From contig NZ_JASNRA010000014.1 of the NCBI RefSeq assembly GCF_030411955.1, positions 1 through 64,000 of the forward strand: a stretch of DNA of 64,000 bases, in the 5' to 3' direction. Numbering within the stretch: the stretch's first letter is position 1; every line of letters begins with the position of its first letter. The DNA is from Massilia sp. YIM B02443 (GTDB lineage Bacteria > Pseudomonadota > Gammaproteobacteria > Burkholderiales > Burkholderiaceae_D). The translations under genes and the position numbers were made by a program. Of this stretch, positions 6,732 through 14,551 are shown piece by piece. Below the pieces are notes generated by a model. That model ran no database searches, had not been told where the DNA came from, and saw only the letters and a list, made by a program, of their open reading frames with translations.

Positions 6732-9731
6732 TTACGAGCACGAGACACCCGGGGTGGCGCGCTGCGATACGTAGTTCAGGTCGCGGATATCGACCACGCC
6801 GTCGCCGGTGACGTCGGCGCGTGGGTCGAACCCGGCCTGGCCGGTGCGCTTGCCGAACGCCGCGCGCACCAGGGCGATGTCGGCGCAGTTCACGGCGCCA
6901 TCGGCGTTGACGTCACCGGCCAGGCGCAGGGTGAAGTCGGTATCCGACACGTCGAAGAACACGTTGCCGACCGCTTCGATCTTGATGCGCGCCTGGGTGG
7001 TGGCGATGGCTGGCAGGGTGACGCTCGCGCTGCCGTTGTTCGGCACGCTCTCGGCCAGCACGTATGGCCAGGTGGCGCCGCCGTCGGCCGACAGCGTGAT
7101 CTTCACGTTGGCGGTCGAGACCGGGGCCGCGTTGGTGTTGGCCACGCTCCAGGTCACGGTCTGCGCCACGCCGCTGGACAGCGTCACCGCGGTGTTCGGC
7201 GCGGTGACCAGGAACGGACCGGCGCCAGGCGCCAGCACCAGGGTGGTGCTGGCGCTGTTGACGCCGCCCCGGCCGTCACGCGCGGTCAGCTTGAAGTTGA
7301 GCGAGGCAGGTGATGCGTTCACGCCCGTGAAACCGACGTAGGCGGCGGTCGGCAGGAACTCCGAGAAGCACTCGACCTGGGCCGCCGTCGGCGTGCCGCT
7401 GACGGTCGGGCAGGCGCCGGTGGCCGCGTTGGTGTTGTTGGCCAGGATCTGCGCCATGTCCGGGAACACGCGGGTCGGGTTGCCGGTCACGTGGTTCTGG
7501 CCCGGCGAATCGTACTGCAGCGTGTCGCTGTTGCTGACGATGGCGCGGGTGCTGAACTGGCGGAACAGCGGCCCGTTGGTTTTCACGTTGCTGATCAACG
7601 AGGTGCCGCTGGCCGCGCCACGGTCGTTCTGCTCCCACATGTAGGTGAGGGCTTCGTCGTCGGCGTCGCTGGCGCTGCCGGTGAGGGCGAACGGGGTGCG
7701 CACCGGGATGGTGTAGCTCGTCGGCGCGCTCACCACCGGCGCCGCATTGCCGGTGCTCGAGACGCTGCCGCGACGGTTGGTGGCGCCGCCGACCGCGATC
7801 TCGCCGACGTAGCCGTTGCAGCCGCCGCTGCACTCGACCAGCTCCAGGTTGGCGACGTTGGTGAAGCCGAGCGTGCCGCCGAAGGTGACGGTGAAGCCGG
7901 TGTCGGTCAGCGCCGTGACCGAGGCGATCGCGCCGGCCGGCCAGCCGGCGATGCTTTCGATCGCGCTGCGCACGCCGGCGGTGCTGTAGTTCTCGCCGCG
8001 CACGATCGGCGCCGACAGCGCGCCGTTGTAACGCAGGCGGAACCCCTGGCCGTTGGTGGCGAAGCCGCTCAGGGCCGCCACCTGCACTTCGTTGATCAGG
8101 GTCTCGGCGCCCGAGGTATAGGCGACGATCTCGTCGAAGCTGCGCTGCGACCAATACGGATCGCTGTGCGACTGCAGGTTGTCGCTGCCGCAAATGCCGG
8201 CATAGGCCATGATCGACGAGCCGCTGCCCGGTTCGACCGAATTGGCCGGGCTGCGGTTGCCGCCGCTGCAGCTGCCGACCGTGCCGTTGAAGGTGTGGTT
8301 GCCCGCGAACTGGTGGCCCAGCTCGTGCGCCACGTAGTCGACCGCGAAGAAGTCGCCCACCGGTGTCGGCAGGCCGGTGCAACCCTGCGCCTTGGCGTTG
8401 CCGCCAACCACGCCCAGGCTGGCGATGCCGCCGCCGTCCAGGCCGAGGGCAATGTGGCCGACGTCGAAGTTGCCGGCGCCGGCCAGCAGGCCGGTGACGA
8501 TTCGGTTGCGCTGCAGCAGGCTGCTGCTGCAGGTCGATGCCTGCGCGGTGGTGTAGCAAGCCGCGCCGCCGCACGGACCGTCGGCGCCGGTCATCTCGGC
8601 CTGCGTGTTCAGGTTGAGCGCATCGGTGGCGTCGATCAGCACCAGGCTGATCGAGGTCTCGTCTTCGTAGATCTGGGTCACGCGGTTGATCAGGGTGACC
8701 TTGGCCGCGGTGACGTTGGCGGCGCCGAAGTAGTTGGCGTAGGACGGGTCGGTGACCAGCGCCAGGCGGTAGGTGCGCAGCGTGGTGCCGACCGCGGCGT
8801 TGACCGAGGACTCGGCGTCGAGCACCGTGATCGGCGCGCTGCCGGTGCGGCGGCCGTCACTGGCGCTGACGTCGAAGGCGCCGCTGCGCACCAGGCCGGC
8901 CGGCAGCGTGATGTTGACCACGCCGTTCTTGTCGGCGGTGGCATTCACGCTGTGCAGGACGGACTGGTCGCCGTCGGCGCGCACGGTGAGTTCGACCGCG
9001 GCGCCCGGGGTGAAGCCGGCGCCGCGCACTTCGACCGGCTCGCCTTCCTTGTAGAACGAGCGCGACGGGCTCAGGCTGGCTTCGTCGATCGGTCCTTCGA
9101 TCAGCGGCCCGTGCCGGTTCTCGAGATCGGCCCGTTCATAGGCGGCGTAGACGCTGGTGTCGCGTTCGTAATAAGGGTCGACGTACCAGCCGCCGTTGGC
9201 CGAACGCACCGAAGCGTGCAAGCCGAGCGGGGTGATGTCCATGCGCAGGGTCGCCTTCGGATCGTCGATGCCGACGCCCTTGTAGGTCTTGATGCCCGGA
9301 TGCTTGGCCGCCAGCCCCGGTTCCATGATCGGCGCCTCGTGCAGCGCGAAGCGCTGGTAGCCGCCGCTCGGGTGCGGCAGCGAGATCACCTGGCCGCCGG
9401 AGAGCGTGCGCTCGCCGCGCGCCAGCGGCGCGTTGGCGGCGGCCGACATGATGCCGGCCAGGTCGAGCGTGGCGGTGCGCAGGCGGCGCAGTTTCAATGC
9501 CGGCGTCTTGCCGCGTGCGGTGGCCGACGGCGCGACCGTGACGTCCTGCCAGAAGGGCGCGGCGCGCTGCGTGGTGGGGACATCGGCGCCGGCCTGGTAG
9601 GCGTGCGCGACGGGCGCGGCGCCGGCCAGGGCCAGTGCGATGCACAGGGCGATGGTGCGGGTGTTGCGGAGGGCGTGATGCAACTGGTGCAGCCCGCCGT
9701 GGTGCGGCGAGCTCGAAGGCTTCGTTCTCAT
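6732..9731 (-). CDS. Secreted reprolysin-like zinc metalloprotease with C-terminal dockerin
   Basis: A 999-residue exported protease. A signal peptide ends near residue 44 (PVAHA) and a long pro-region follows. A reprolysin-like catalytic domain carries HELGHQFAGNH at 469-479 (zinc ligands H469, H473, H479; catalytic E470) and a downstream Met-turn SIMAYAGIC. A PKD/Ig-like segment (VVSAPTSYTIPVRTPF) and a further beta domain come next. Residues about 939-990 form a type-I dockerin with two calcium loops, DVNADGAVNCAD and DVTGDGVVDIRD. ATG 9731 is chosen because GAAAGG precedes it; an upstream in-frame ATG would add a proline-repeat leader copied from a tandem DNA repeat. It would act outside the cell, tethered through the neighbouring cohesin protein. 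The natural substrate is unknown. Confidence 0.88.
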   Translation of the reverse strand: MRTKPSSSPHHGGLHQLHHALRNTRTIALCIALALAGAAPVAHAYQAGADVPTTQRAAPFWQDVTVAPSATARGKTPALKLRRLRTATLDLAGIMSAAANAPLARGERTLSGGQVISLPHPSGGYQRFALHEAPIMEPGLAAKHPGIKTYKGVGIDDPKATLRMDITPLGLHASVRSANGGWYVDPYYERDTSVYAAYERADLENRHGPLIEGPIDEASLSPSRSFYKEGEPVEVRGAGFTPGAAVELTVRADGDQSVLHSVNATADKNGVVNITLPAGLVRSGAFDVSASDGRRTGSAPITVLDAESSVNAAVGTTLRTYRLALVTDPSYANYFGAANVTAAKVTLINRVTQIYEDETSISLVLIDATDALNLNTQAEMTGADGPCGGAACYTTAQASTCSSSLLQRNRIVTGLLAGAGNFDVGHIALGLDGGGIASLGVVGGNAKAQGCTGLPTPVGDFFAVDYVAHELGHQFAGNHTFNGTVGSCSGGNRSPANSVEPGSGSSIMAYAGICGSDNLQSHSDPYWSQRSFDEIVAYTSGAETLINEVQVAALSGFATNGQGFRLRYNGALSAPIVRGENYSTAGVRSAIESIAGWPAGAIASVTALTDTGFTVTFGGTLGFTNVANLELVECSGGCNGYVGEIAVGGATNRRGSVSSTGNAAPVVSAPTSYTIPVRTPFALTGSASDADDEALTYMWEQNDRGAASGTSLISNVKTNGPLFRQFSTRAIVSNSDTLQYDSPGQNHVTGNPTRVFPDMAQILANNTNAATGACPTVSGTPTAAQVECFSEFLPTAAYVGFTGVNASPASLNFKLTARDGRGGVNSASTTLVLAPGAGPFLVTAPNTAVTLSSGVAQTVTWSVANTNAAPVSTANVKITLSADGGATWPYVLAESVPNNGSASVTLPAIATTQARIKIEAVGNVFFDVSDTDFTLRLAGDVNADGAVNCADIALVRAAFGKRTGQAGFDPRADVTGDGVVDIRDLNYVSQRATPGVSCS

Positions 9732-9843
9732 GCGTAGACCTTTCGCGACTGATGACTTGCGGTCGAAGTGGTGGGGTGGTGCTTTCCGTGGTTCAGTTTC
9801 TTTTTGTGGTGCGGTACGACGTACTGCGGTGGTACGTGGTGCG

Positions 9844-9879
9844 GGTGGTGCAGGTGGTGCAGGTGGTGCAGGTGGTGCG
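9844..9879. repeat. Tandem 9-base repeat GGTGGTGCA x4
   Basis: Four consecutive GGTGGTGCA units (the last ends CG) sit about 115-150 bases upstream of the metalloprotease start. Imperfect relatives extend to the left (GGTGGTACGTGGTGC). In the antisense frame they would encode Pro-Pro-Ala repeats, but no start signal supports translation. The unit number may vary by slippage. Confidence 0.75.
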
Positions 9880-10130
9880 TATGGCGGGAGGAGCATCGGG
9901 TGCAAGTGCGGAGCCCGACGATGTAAACAGTGCAACAGATGCGCATCAATAGTATTGCTTTATTTATATTGAAGGCAAGTTAATATTTGCTTGTTGCAAT
10001 TATGTTGAATAGGCAAGGAATAGAGTTGGCGTCGGCATGCGCAACGCATGAGACGAGCCTCATTCTCGATGCTTGATCGATGGCCTCGGCGGATGCGGTT
10101 TCGCGCGCCGATCGACGGTGTGGCGGGATG

Positions 10131-10164
10131 GGATCGCCGTTTCCGCATGAGCGGAAATGACGGT
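10131..10164. repeat. Decayed single arm of the dispersed palindromic repeat
   Basis: GGATCGCCGTTTCCGCATGA followed by GCGGAAATGACGGTG follows the plan of the intact arm (GGATCCCCGCCTGCGCGGGG, then ATGACGG) and keeps an inner TTTCCGC/GCGGAAA hairpin. No partner arm is seen within 150 bases. Confidence 0.45.
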
Positions 10165-10217
10165 GTCAGGAGGGAGAACGCCGCGCCGCGTGACAGCACG
10201 CGGCGAAAGCCGGCTGG

Positions 10218-10985
10218 TTAATGCGGGATCTTCTCGTCCGGCCGCAGGGTCAGCACGCGCACGCCGTGGCGGGTCACGGCGACCGTGTGCTCGAACTGCG
10301 CCGACAGCTGGCCGTCGCGCGTGACGACGGTCCAGCCATCGTCTTCGGTGTGCACTGCGCGCCGGCCCTGGTTGAGCATCGGCTCGATGGTGAACACCAT
10401 GCCTTCGCGCAGCAGCATGCCGGTGTGCGGCTGGCCCCAGTGCAGCACCTGCGGCTCTTCGTGCATTTCGCGGCCGATGCCGTGGCCGCAGTATTCGCGC
10501 ACCACCGAATAGCCATGCTTGCGCGCGTGGCGCTCGATCGCGTGGCCGATGTCGCCCAGCCGGGCGCCGGGCCGCACCGCCTTGATCCCTTGCCACATCG
10601 CCTCGTAGGTCGCCTGCACCAGGCGTTTGGCCGGCGGCGCGACCTGGCCCACCAGATAGGTCTTGCTGGAGTCGGCGATGTAGCCGTGCTTCTCGAGCGT
10701 GATGTCGAAGTTGACGATGTCGCCGTTCTTCAGGATTTCGGCCTCGGACGGCACGCCGTGGCAGACCACGTGGTTGCGCGACGAATTCAACGCGTAGGCG
10801 TAGCCGTACTGGCCCTTGCTGGCCGGGCGCGCCTTGAGCGTGTCGACGATGAAGCCGTCGGCCAGGTCGTTGACCTGCATGGTCGACATGCCGGCCAGCT
10901 CCAGCCGGTCGAGAAAGGCGAAGACGTCGGCGAGCAGCTTGCCCGCCTGCGCCATCAATGTGATTTCTTCGGGTCGTTTGACCAT
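10218..10985 (-). CDS. map: Type I methionine aminopeptidase
   Basis: A 255-residue cytoplasmic metalloenzyme that removes the initiator methionine from nascent proteins. All five metal ligands are visible: D94 (NFDIT), D105 (ADSSKTY), H168 (CGHGIG), E201 (TIEPM) and E232 (QFEHT); the substrate-contact His76 (VVCHGVP) is also present. ATG 10985 (MVKRPEEIT) is used because the upstream frame overlaps the preceding gene. It starts two bases after the stop of a ParD-like gene, so the two are translationally coupled. The isolation from rpsB/tsf and the ParD-like partner suggest an accessory copy rather than the housekeeping one; that second copy is inferred, not seen here. Confidence 0.93.
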   Translation of the reverse strand: MVKRPEEITLMAQAGKLLADVFAFLDRLELAGMSTMQVNDLADGFIVDTLKARPASKGQYGYAYALNSSRNHVVCHGVPSEAEILKNGDIVNFDITLEKHGYIADSSKTYLVGQVAPPAKRLVQATYEAMWQGIKAVRPGARLGDIGHAIERHARKHGYSVVREYCGHGIGREMHEEPQVLHWGQPHTGMLLREGMVFTIEPMLNQGRRAVHTEDDGWTVVTRDGQLSAQFEHTVAVTRHGVRVLTLRPDEKIPH

Positions 10986-10987
10986 GT

Positions 10988-11194
10988 CTAGGCCGCCTTG
11001 ATCTTTTGCGGCGTCACCCCGGCCGCGCGCATCTCGCGCGCGACGATCTCGTTGAAGCTGACGGTCGGGTTCATTTCGCACAGCATGCCGATCCTGATCC
11101 AGAACGCGGCTTGCGCGTTGATCGAGCGGCACGAGACCACGCTGGCCTTGCGCATCTGGTCGTGCAGTTCGTCGTCGATGTTGACGATGCCCAT
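10988..11194 (-). CDS. ParD-like small protein coupled to methionine aminopeptidase
   Basis: A 68-residue protein that looks like the ParD-like antitoxin family (ribbon-helix-helix fold): MGIVNIDDELHDQMRKASVV at the start gives a short beta strand then a helix, followed by SINAQAAFWIRIGMLCE. ATG 11194 follows a good AGGAG. No ParE/RelE-like toxin is adjacent; instead the next gene, two bases on, is map. Three 11-base direct repeats at 11210-11242, just upstream, could be its operator, as expected for an autoregulating RHH protein. Whether this is a toxin-antitoxin system, a regulator of map, or something else cannot be decided from sequence. Confidence 0.78.
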   Translation of the reverse strand: MGIVNIDDELHDQMRKASVVSCRSINAQAAFWIRIGMLCEMNPTVSFNEIVAREMRAAGVTPQKIKAA

Positions 11195-11209
11195 GGGGAT
11201 ACTCCTGGA

Positions 11210-11242
11210 TATATGAATCGTATATGGATCATATATTGAAAG
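11210..11242. promoter_or_regulatory. Three 11-base direct repeats upstream of parD-like/map
   Basis: TATATGAATCG, TATATGGATCA and TATATTGAAAG follow each other without gaps, each spanning about one helical turn, 16 bases upstream of the ParD-like start. The first two differ at two positions; the third is more diverged. The spacing suits side-by-side binding of ribbon-helix-helix dimers. The AT-rich tract could also contain the promoter itself. Confidence 0.5.
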
Positions 11243-11321
11243 GATGTGGTGATGCAAGCCGGAGACCGGCTGTCATGCGTGATGGATAGCGCCGGCCTCG
11301 ATCGACACCGGCAGCGGTACC

Positions 11322-12011
11322 TTAATCGACCAGGGTATCTACGACTTCCTGCAGCAGCTGCGCCGCTTTCGCCAGGACCGGACCAGCCATGTCATCCGCC
11401 TGCAGCACGGCGTACGGTCCTTCGCCGAAATACAGGCCATCCGATACGAGGAAGGTGATGCGAACGTTGCCTGCTTTGGGTGGCGGCAGCCTTTGCTCTT
11501 CCCACGGTCCGATCTTTTCGACGATCGGCCGCGAGGCGGCGACCAGTTCTTTTGCGAGGCCTGGCAGCGGCGTGTCGTCGGCTTCGACGACGGCGATCTT
11601 TCCGGATTGATTCAGGTAGCGCACACCGCCATCGCTGAATGCCGCCAGCACGTCCAGGCCGTTGTCCAGCGGTACTTCGACGATCACGCCAAGCAGCACT
11701 TTTGGCGGCACCTCGGCGCCCATTGCGCGCAGGCGGTTGTAAGCTAGCGCCCGAATCCTTCCTTCGATGGCCTCGTCTTTTGCCAACGCCAGGAGTTCCA
11801 ATTCGTCGGGCGCGTCTGCCAGCAGCGCGGTCCATGGATAGGCATTGTTTTCCGCGCCGGGCTTCCTGAACAGCTCGGGCTGATCGCAGAAAAGCAGGTT
11901 ATAGAAAAAATTCACATGCGCTTCTGGATACGGGTGATGCAGTCCTGTCGATTCGGCCTGGGGTTCGGACGGCGGTGTCGCACCAAGGGCAGCAAGCAGC
12001 TTCTTGAACAT
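11322..12011 (-). CDS. Conserved-looking hypothetical protein
   Basis: A 229-residue soluble protein that I do not recognise. ATG 12011 (MFKKLLAALG) has GGAG eight bases upstream; the longer frame up to 12104 lacks this. The composition is acidic with no signal peptide or membrane segment. There is a proline-rich linker near residues 18-25, an aromatic patch HVNFFYNLLFCDQPELF, and a C-terminal helical end (LAKAAQLLQEVVDTLVD). Codon use matches its neighbours, so it is probably a real gene. It is transcribed alone, leftward, between the map pair and a TonB receptor, and neither neighbour suggests a role. Confidence 0.7.
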   Translation of the reverse strand: MFKKLLAALGATPPSEPQAESTGLHHPYPEAHVNFFYNLLFCDQPELFRKPGAENNAYPWTALLADAPDELELLALAKDEAIEGRIRALAYNRLRAMGAEVPPKVLLGVIVEVPLDNGLDVLAAFSDGGVRYLNQSGKIAVVEADDTPLPGLAKELVAASRPIVEKIGPWEEQRLPPPKAGNVRITFLVSDGLYFGEGPYAVLQADDMAGPVLAKAAQLLQEVVDTLVD

Positions 12012-12151
12012 GGCTTCTCCAGAAGTGACGGGCGCTGGATGGACAGCGCCCAAACAGCTTAGCAGAGTCACCGCAGGATTTGACCTATCAGTTACATGGG
12101 GCATTCCTGCTTGCTCCCGGAGGCAAGCAGGAATGTGGCGCCGGGTTCAGG

Positions 12152-14278
12152 TCAGAAATCGACCTGCGCCGACAGCCTGAACGTACGCGGCGCGCCCGGC
12201 AGCAGATAGCCACCCAGCGACTGCGTCACGTCGCGCCAGTAGAACTTGTCGAACGCATTGTCCACCCGCGCGCGCAGCACCGTGTTCACGCCGCCGACGC
12301 GCAGCGCATACGACGCCCCGAAGCCGGCCACGTGATAGCCCGGCACCTTGACCCGGTTGGCCGGATCGAAAGCCTTGTCGCTCGAATACTGCCACACCGC
12401 GTCGAGCTTCAAGCCCTCGACCTGCGGCACCGCATAACCCAGCCACACCGCCGAGCGGTACTTCGGCACATTGGTCACGCGCTTGCCTTCGGTGGTCGCA
12501 TCGCCGGTGTCGCGCTGGTCGGTGTCGAGCGCCATCAGCGACACGCTGTAGTCCAGGTTGCGCAGCGCCTGGCCCTGGGCCGACAGTTCCAGGCCGCGGT
12601 GCTTCTGCTCGCCCGCGCGCACGAAGGTGTTGGCGGCGTTCGTGTATTCGAGTCCCTGGCGGATCTCGAACAGCGAACCGGCCAATGCCAGACGTTCGTT
12701 CACGTTGCGCTTGAAGCCGATCTCGGCCTGCTTCGAGCGGCCCGGTGACAAGGCCTGGTTTTCGTTGGTGGTTTCCATCGGCGCGATGCCGCCGTATTGC
12801 AGGCCGTGGCTGATCGAGCCGTACACGCGCCAGTCGCGCGCCGGCGCGTACACCAGCGCCACGTTAGGCAGCGCATACGAATCGCGCTCGCGCACCCATG
12901 GCTGGTCGATCTCTTCGAGTTCGTTGCGCTTGATCTTTACGTAGCGCACGCCCGCATGAACCGTGAACTGCTCGTTCAGCGTCAGCACGTCCTGCACGAA
13001 AGCCGAGCGCTCTTCGATGCTGCGCCGTTCCATCACTGGGCCGGTGCTGGATTCGGCGCCGATCGGCGGCACGATCGCATTCTGGTAGATGTTGCTGGAG
13101 CCGACGTATTCGTACACGTCCTCGCCGTAGGCGTCGTGCCGTTCGGCGTAAGCCAGGCCGGCGCTCAGCGCATGACGCACGCTGCCCGTGGCGAAGCGGC
13201 CCTGCAGCAACGCCTGCGCGCCCCACGGGGTCTTGCGCTCGCCGACGCTCTGGTAGTCGTACACGTCGTAGTCGCCGTTCGAGCAGTAGCCCGGATAGAA
13301 GCCGTCGCCCTCGTTGCTGCAGCCGTAAGGGAAGGCGGTGTAGTCGTCGCGCTTGAACCAGTGCTTGTTGGCGTTGACGGTCGCGGTCCAGTCGGCGTTG
13401 AGGCGGTACTCGAAGCGCAAACCGAGGTTGCTGCTGTCGGTGTCCACCGGTTTGGTCCACGGCTGCTCGTTGAGCAGGGTCTTGGGCGAGACGCCCGTCG
13501 GCAGCGCTTCGTTGCGGATCAGCTGGTAGCCCGGCGCGGTGATCTGCGACTTGTGCTGGTGGTCGATGTCCAGCTGCAGCAGGGCGCTTGGCGTGATCTG
13601 CCAGTCGAAGGCGGCCGAGACGAACTGGCGTTCGCCGTCGGCGCCGCGCACGTAGGACTTCAGGTCTTCGGCGGCGGCGTTGATGCGGTAGCCGAAGCGG
13701 CGGTCGTCGAAACGGCCGCCCAGGTCGACCGCGCCGTAGACGGTGCCGCGCTCGCGCAACTCGACCGTGGCCGAGCGCAGTGGCGCGCTGGTCGGGCGCT
13801 TGGTGACGAAGTTGATCATGCCGCCCGGCGCGGCGACACCGGCCTGCAGGCCGGCCAGGCCGCGCAGGATCTCGAAGCGTTCCTTGTTCTCGAGCGGGAT
13901 CTGGGTGTCGCCCGAGATCGCAATCATGTCCTTGCGAAAGCTGGTGGCGTTGTCCAGCGCGAAGCCGCGGATCGAGAACTGTTCGGCGTAGCCGACCGCG
14001 TTGTAGGCGTCGCCGACCGAGGCGTCGAAGCGCGCCGCTTCGCTGGCGCTGCGGATCGACAGGTCCTGCATCTGGTTCAGCGTCAGGGCGCTGATCGAGG
14101 CCGGCGTCTCCAGCAGCGGCGTGTCGGAAAAGCCGCCGATGCTGGCGCGGTCGGTGGCCAGCCATTTGCTGCCGCTGACGACGACCGACTGGATGCCATC
14201 TTGGCCGAACGCCGGCGAGATCGAGAACGCTTGCAGGATCGCGCAGGCGAGGAGGGTAGGCTTCAAGGTGTGTTTCAT
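12152..14278 (-). CDS. TonB-dependent receptor under TPP riboswitch, probable thiamin receptor
   Basis: A 708-residue outer-membrane receptor of the siderophore-receptor (FhuA/FpvA-like) architecture. It has a signal peptide (ends PAFGQ), a TonB-box-like SVVVSGS, and a plug with ETPASISALTLNQMQD, FSIRGFALDN, ERFEILRGLAGLQAG and GGMINFVTKRPT. The barrel ends FRLSAQVDF with a terminal Phe. By sequence alone it would be called a siderophore receptor. The 5' leader, however, carries a clear TPP riboswitch and no Fur box, so the likely cargo is thiamin or a thiamin precursor. TPP-regulated TonB receptors are known from comparative genomics. No inner-membrane thiamin transporter or thi biosynthesis gene is adjacent. 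Confidence 0.88.
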   Translation of the reverse strand: MKHTLKPTLLACAILQAFSISPAFGQDGIQSVVVSGSKWLATDRASIGGFSDTPLLETPASISALTLNQMQDLSIRSASEAARFDASVGDAYNAVGYAEQFSIRGFALDNATSFRKDMIAISGDTQIPLENKERFEILRGLAGLQAGVAAPGGMINFVTKRPTSAPLRSATVELRERGTVYGAVDLGGRFDDRRFGYRINAAAEDLKSYVRGADGERQFVSAAFDWQITPSALLQLDIDHQHKSQITAPGYQLIRNEALPTGVSPKTLLNEQPWTKPVDTDSSNLGLRFEYRLNADWTATVNANKHWFKRDDYTAFPYGCSNEGDGFYPGYCSNGDYDVYDYQSVGERKTPWGAQALLQGRFATGSVRHALSAGLAYAERHDAYGEDVYEYVGSSNIYQNAIVPPIGAESSTGPVMERRSIEERSAFVQDVLTLNEQFTVHAGVRYVKIKRNELEEIDQPWVRERDSYALPNVALVYAPARDWRVYGSISHGLQYGGIAPMETTNENQALSPGRSKQAEIGFKRNVNERLALAGSLFEIRQGLEYTNAANTFVRAGEQKHRGLELSAQGQALRNLDYSVSLMALDTDQRDTGDATTEGKRVTNVPKYRSAVWLGYAVPQVEGLKLDAVWQYSSDKAFDPANRVKVPGYHVAGFGASYALRVGGVNTVLRARVDNAFDKFYWRDVTQSLGGYLLPGAPRTFRLSAQVDF

Positions 14279-14377
14279 GGTTTGCTCGTATTCGCGCGCC
14301 AGTGGCGCGCAGCTTTGTTAAAAGCCGGAGCCAACGTGGGGGAAGGGCAAACGAGATGAGATGCTGCTTTGCGCTTT

Positions 14378-14455
14378 CCTTCGCTGGCATTATCCAGATC
14401 AGGTACGAAGGGTATTTCTCACCCGGAACGGCTGTTCCAGGACCCCTAGCGAAGG
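14378..14455 (-). promoter_or_regulatory. TPP (thiamin pyrophosphate) riboswitch
   Basis: On the minus strand the P1 stem CCTTCGCT/AGCGAAGG closes a THI-box. In order come CTAGGGGTCC, a P3-like GGAACAGCCGTTCC hairpin, the conserved GGGTGAGAAATACCC, and ACCTGATCTGGATAATGCC before P1 closes. These match the diagnostic CUGAGA-like and CUGAUCUGGAUAAUGCCAGCG elements. The aptamer ends 100 bases before the TonB receptor start. A perfect GCGCGCCA/TGGCGCGC hairpin about 20 bases before the ATG may act in the expression platform, by blocking ribosome entry. Thiamin pyrophosphate binding should turn the receptor off. Confidence 0.93.
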
Positions 14456-14551
14456 CGCGAGTGTAGCACGGGCGCGCGCCCGTGTGGTGATTCTGTCAAG
14501 GATGGGTGGCCGGCGCGCGACATGCCACGCCAGCCGGTGTGCAAAGGCCGG

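Larger units (their letters stand above)
9732..10217. other. Long non-coding gap between metalloprotease and map
   Basis: 486 bases without a convincing gene. It holds the metalloprotease promoter region with an AT-rich stretch at about 9950-10020, four tandem 9-base units at 9844-9879, one decayed arm of the dispersed palindromic repeat at 10131-10164, and a 9-base-stem hairpin (CGCCGCGTG/CACGCGGCG, 10184-10205) just past the map stop without a T tract. Confidence 0.6.

Noticed and set aside
7491..9737. Long plus-strand open frame opposite the dockerin protease
   Set aside because: Antisense frame with repetitive Ala/Gly/Arg composition; the minus-strand protease has clear domains and a zinc site.
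9732..9935. N-terminal extension of the metalloprotease through the Pro-Pro-Ala repeat
   Set aside because: The extension is encoded by the 9-base tandem repeat, lacks a ribosome site, and would bury the signal peptide; ATG 9731 has a good Shine-Dalgarno.
10988..11194. Classic ParDE toxin-antitoxin locus
   Set aside because: No ParE/RelE-like toxin gene is adjacent; the next gene is a complete methionine aminopeptidase.
12152..14278. Calling this receptor a siderophore receptor
   Set aside because: Its only visible control element is a TPP riboswitch and there is no Fur box, so thiamin-type cargo is more likely than iron.
12797..14359. Long plus-strand open frame opposite the TPP-regulated receptor
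   Set aside because: Shadow of the receptor; no start signal and no recognisable protein features.
14467..14500. TTGACA plus TACACT as the promoter of the riboswitch transcript
   Set aside because: The spacing is 28 bases, far from the 16-18 needed; an 18-base palindrome lies between them. The real promoter is not resolved.
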